From NCBI GenBank assembly GCA_900770325.1, contig CAAGKE010000065.1, positions 1 to 7,953 on the forward strand: DNA of 7,953 nucleotides. Reading direction: 5' to 3'. Under the pieces are notes generated by a model that worked only from the letters and a program-made list of their open reading frames with translations, ran no database searches and was not told the origin of the DNA. Below are positions 6,675 to 7,953 of this stretch, piece by piece. A program made the position numbers and the translations under genes. This stretch comes from Lachnospiraceae bacterium. Lineage in GTDB: Bacteria > Bacillota > Clostridia > Lachnospirales > Lachnospiraceae. The stretch's first letter is position 1. Every line of letters begins with the position of its first letter.

Positions 6675-6703
6675 ATCATATACTAAAGCCTCAGGAATTG
6701 CAA
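6675..6703 (-). promoter_or_regulatory. Sigma-A type promoter of pyrBI
   Basis: On the - strand, TTGCAA (6703-6698) and TATGAT (6680-6675) are 17 bases apart. The expected transcription start is near 6668, giving a leader of about 30 bases before ATG 6636. That is too short for a PyrR-type antiterminator/terminator, and none is seen. Confidence 0.7.
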
Positions 6704-6710
6704 GGTGATT

Positions 6711-6748
6711 TTTCAGAATTGATTTTTTTATGTACAAAAATTCTGAAA
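6711..6748. promoter_or_regulatory. Perfect 10-bp inverted repeat between divergent promoters, candidate operator
   Basis: TTTCAGAATT (6711-6720) is repeated as its exact complement AATTCTGAAA (6739-6748), with 18 bases between and arm centres 28 bases apart. The left arm lies 8 bases upstream of the pyrB -35 box. The right arm sits in the spacer of the + strand promoter, whose -35 box falls in the loop. No upstream gene needs a terminator here, so a protein-binding site is the more likely reading. The regulator is unknown. Confidence 0.5.
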
Positions 6749-6759
6749 GGGTCTATAAT
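6731..6759 (+). promoter_or_regulatory. Sigma-A type promoter of the zinc-ribbon/PH unit
   Basis: A consensus -10 box TATAAT (6754-6759) is preceded, 17 bases away, by TGTACA (6731-6736), a 4-of-6 match to TTGACA. Transcription would start near 6766, leaving about 95 bases of leader before ATG 6861. The leader holds a 7-bp inverted repeat CTGCCAG/CTGGCAG (6796-6802 and 6827-6833) of uncertain meaning. Confidence 0.7.
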
Positions 6760-6860
6760 AAAAAAGCAGAGGTTCTGCAGATGAAAAATCATAATCTGCC
6801 AGGGAAAACTGTTTGAGTATATGGCACTGGCAGGATATACAGAGATGGAGGGAAATCAGT

Positions 6861-7055
6861 ATGGCAGTATTAGATGGATGTGAAGCGAAATTCAGAACTC
6901 CGGTTCCGGAAGACAGGATCTGTCCGAAATGCGGAAAAGAAGTAGAGGTATTTACGGTTAAGGGGAGGATCGTGGAAGAAATGAAATGTGAATGCGGATA
7001 TGTTTTTGAAGCACAGCCCGCGGATTCTCCGAAGGTTGAAAAAAATAACGATTAA
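6861..7055 (+). CDS. Small zinc-ribbon protein of unknown function
   Basis: A 64-residue protein with CPKCG (21-25) and CECG (43-46), two cysteine pairs about 20 residues apart that should bind one zinc as a zinc ribbon. A further Cys is at position 7. The tail after the ribbon (AQPADSPKVEKNND) is polar and probably disordered. No membrane segment or signal is present, so it is cytosolic. ATG 6861 is chosen because GGAGGG (6847-6852) lies 8 bases before it; a TTG at 6813 in the same frame has no such site and would add residues unlike the rest. Its stop is 14 bases before the next gene, which has its own AGGAGG, so the two are surely co-transcribed from the promoter at 6731-6759. I do not recognise a specific function; nucleic-acid or protein binding is only a guess. 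Confidence 0.85.
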   Translation: MAVLDGCEAKFRTPVPEDRICPKCGKEVEVFTVKGRIVEEMKCECGYVFEAQPADSPKVEKNND

Positions 7056-7069
7056 ACAGGAGGAATAGA

Positions 7070-7459
7070 ATGTCCTACAAGGAAAAGAAGCGAAGCCTTT
7101 TTTTCGGGCTTCCCTGGACCTTTACCAGCTACACCATTACAGAAGAGATGATAACGATTAACAGCGGATTTCTGAGAAAAACAGAAAATGACTGCTACAT
7201 GTATAAGGTAGTGGACGTGCGTCTGGAGACCAGCTTTATGGAACGGCTTCTGGGACTTGGAACAGTTCACTGCTTTGGAGGGGATGTGACGCATCCGGAT
7301 CTGATCATCAGTCATGTGAAAAACGCAAAGGAGATCAAGGATTTTATTCTGCATTATTCAGAAGACCAGAGGCTGAAGAGGAAAACGCTGAATACACAGA
7401 ATATCGGCGGGCATCCGGATCTGGATGATCTGGCAGCTCATGATCCCTGTATGTTTTAG
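7070..7459 (+). CDS. Stand-alone bacterial PH-domain (bPH_2/DUF304-like) protein
   Basis: A 129-residue protein whose middle reads like the YdbS/YdbT-type PH domain: YTITEEMITINSGFLRK (21-37), then YKVVDVRLETSFMERLLGLGTV (45-66), whose S..ERLLGLGTV segment is typical, followed by HPDLIISHVKNAKEIKDFI (75-93). Many bPH_2 proteins carry membrane helices before the domain; this one has none, so it is probably soluble or peripherally attached. The tail from about 105 (NTQNIGGHPDLDDLAAHDPCMF) lies outside the domain. AGGAGG (7058-7063) stands 6 bases before ATG 7070. It follows the zinc-ribbon gene by 14 bases, which suggests a shared task. The ligand and role are unknown. No clear terminator follows. 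Confidence 0.8.
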   Translation: MSYKEKKRSLFFGLPWTFTSYTITEEMITINSGFLRKTENDCYMYKVVDVRLETSFMERLLGLGTVHCFGGDVTHPDLIISHVKNAKEIKDFILHYSEDQRLKRKTLNTQNIGGHPDLDDLAAHDPCMF

Positions 7460-7508
7460 CTGTCGTGTATCCGGGGAAGCCTTCGACACAGTTTGTCCGT
7501 GAATGGGC

Positions 7509-7524
7509 CGGTTCTTCTAAACCG
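7509..7524. other. Weak hairpin between convergent genes
   Basis: CGGTT (7509-7513) can pair with AACCG (7520-7524) around a 6-base loop, in the 70-base gap between the PH-domain gene and the convergent membrane-protein gene. There is no T run on either strand. It is the only hairpin near the position where a terminator for both genes would be expected. Confidence 0.2.
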
Positions 7525-7529
7525 CTGCA

Positions 7530-7910
7530 TCAGGCTTTGCATACCAGCCATTCAAAGAGCAGGCCGGCGATAAACCAGACCGGAGCATAGTCCAGTCGGA
7601 TCACCCCGTTTATATTCCAGGGTGACTGGCTGTAATCCCAGGGGCATAGATGCATCAGCTTCAGAAAGGAACCGGTGACAAATTCTACTGCGAAAATGCA
7701 CAGCATATAGATAGAACCTCTGAATACAAAATTCAGGGGTTTTATTATTGGATATAAGGGATGAATAGTGGCTGCCATACCGTAGATAGGAAACATCCAA
7801 AGAGAGGAATGGCCGGTAAGCCGTCCATCTCCCTGGAACAGGGAACCAAGCCCGGTCCAGAAAATTTCAAGGCACCAGCCAAACAGGCCGCATTTAATAA
7901 AAGTATACAT
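7530..7910 (-). CDS. Small CmpB-family membrane protein (putative ABC-transporter type IV)
   Basis: A 126-residue hydrophobic protein with about four membrane segments (roughly 4-22, 36-53, 61-84 and 108-124). It shows the marks of the CmpB family (putative ABC-transporter type IV): GWCLEIFW in the first segment, FPIYGMAA (40-47), AVEFVTG (74-80), and the block CPWDYSQSPWNINGVIRLDYAPVWF around 89-113. The family name suggests a permease, but the transport function is not well established and no ATPase gene is visible. ATG 7910 has GGAGGTG (plus-strand 7919-7925) upstream with a somewhat long spacing of 8-10 bases. Its promoter lies beyond the window or upstream of 7953. The gene is complete and converges with the PH-domain gene. 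Confidence 0.82.
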   Translation of the reverse strand: MYTFIKCGLFGWCLEIFWTGLGSLFQGDGRLTGHSSLWMFPIYGMAATIHPLYPIIKPLNFVFRGSIYMLCIFAVEFVTGSFLKLMHLCPWDYSQSPWNINGVIRLDYAPVWFIAGLLFEWLVCKA

Positions 7911-7937
7911 AGGCGGGACACCTCCGGAAAATTTGCA

Positions 7938-7951
7938 GCCCTTCGGAGGGC
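7938..7951 (-). terminator. Possible terminator of an unseen upstream gene at the window edge
   Basis: GCCCT (7938-7942) pairs with AGGGC (7947-7951) around a four-base loop. Read on the - strand, it is followed by TGCAAATTTT, a distant T run. It could end a gene that lies to the right of the window. The stem is short and the sequence stops 2 bases later, so this is weak. Confidence 0.25.
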
Positions 7952-7953
7952 AG

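Noticed and set aside
6711..6748. The inverted repeat as a transcription terminator
   Set aside because: No gene ends nearby on either strand, since both flanking units start here, and the 18-base loop is long for an intrinsic terminator.
6781..6816. Possible 11-codon leader peptide before the zinc-ribbon gene
   Set aside because: AGAGG (6768-6772) precedes the ATG at fair spacing, but it would sit at the very 5' end of the transcript. The peptide (MKNHNLPGKTV) has no run of regulatory codons and no coupled attenuator is seen.
6813..6860. TTG start extending the zinc-ribbon protein by 16 residues
   Set aside because: There is no Shine-Dalgarno sequence before 6813, whereas ATG 6861 has GGAGGG at 8 bases.
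1..7953. tRNA, rRNA, riboswitch, CRISPR array, transposase or phage genes
   Set aside because: I looked on both strands for spaced direct repeats, cloverleaf or known riboswitch signatures and transposase or integrase motifs and found none. The intergenic gaps are all under 230 bases.

Overview
The window looks like a chromosomal segment of a Gram-positive anaerobe of the class Clostridia, most likely Lachnospiraceae (Blautia-like). This is inferred from the protein flavours rather than a search: the ThyA lineage with QRSQD and TANNWN, a DHFR with LLVSIPAD in place of the usual MPWxLPxD, a pyrB-pyrI pair, an AlgI/DHHW pair, moderate GC, and strong AGGAGG-type ribosome binding sites. Bases 1-33 are not biological. 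They are the Illumina TruSeq read-1 adapter, so the true genomic sequence starts at about 34 and this end is a contig end.

Left part, + strand: the 3' end of an MBOAT O-acyltransferase (35-808) and a DHHW-family membrane-anchored partner (848-1987) form an AlgI/AlgX-like pair, expected to move acyl groups across the membrane onto an extracellular glycan. They are followed by thyA (2067-2915) and folA (2972-3466), a functional couple: ThyA makes dTMP and releases dihydrofolate, and DHFR regenerates tetrahydrofolate. A strong hairpin at 3478-3527 ends this unit.

Middle, - strand: a glutamate-semialdehyde (P5C) dehydrogenase of RocA/PruA type (5090-3540) with its own sigma-A promoter, and upstream of it the pyrB-pyrI operon (6636-5285) for the aspartate transcarbamoylase catalytic and regulatory chains, with a promoter at 6675-6703. 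The hairpin arms GGGCTGATGCAAAAT / ATTTTGCATCAGCCC occur on both sides of the dehydrogenase gene with different loops, which looks like a dispersed repeat.

Right part: a divergent promoter region (6675-6759) containing a perfect 10-bp inverted repeat drives, on the + strand, a two-gene unit of a small zinc-ribbon protein (6861-7055) and a stand-alone bacterial PH-domain protein (7070-7459), both of unknown function. A small CmpB-family (putative ABC-transporter type IV) membrane protein lies convergently on the - strand (7910-7530).

Most genes here are ordinary housekeeping genes. I do not see a clear new system. The points most worth checking are the adapter-derived end, the repeated hairpin, the inverted repeat between the divergent promoters, and the uncharacterised zinc-ribbon/PH pair. 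No tRNA, rRNA, CRISPR array or insertion sequence was seen, and no stretch of more than 300 bases lacks a gene.
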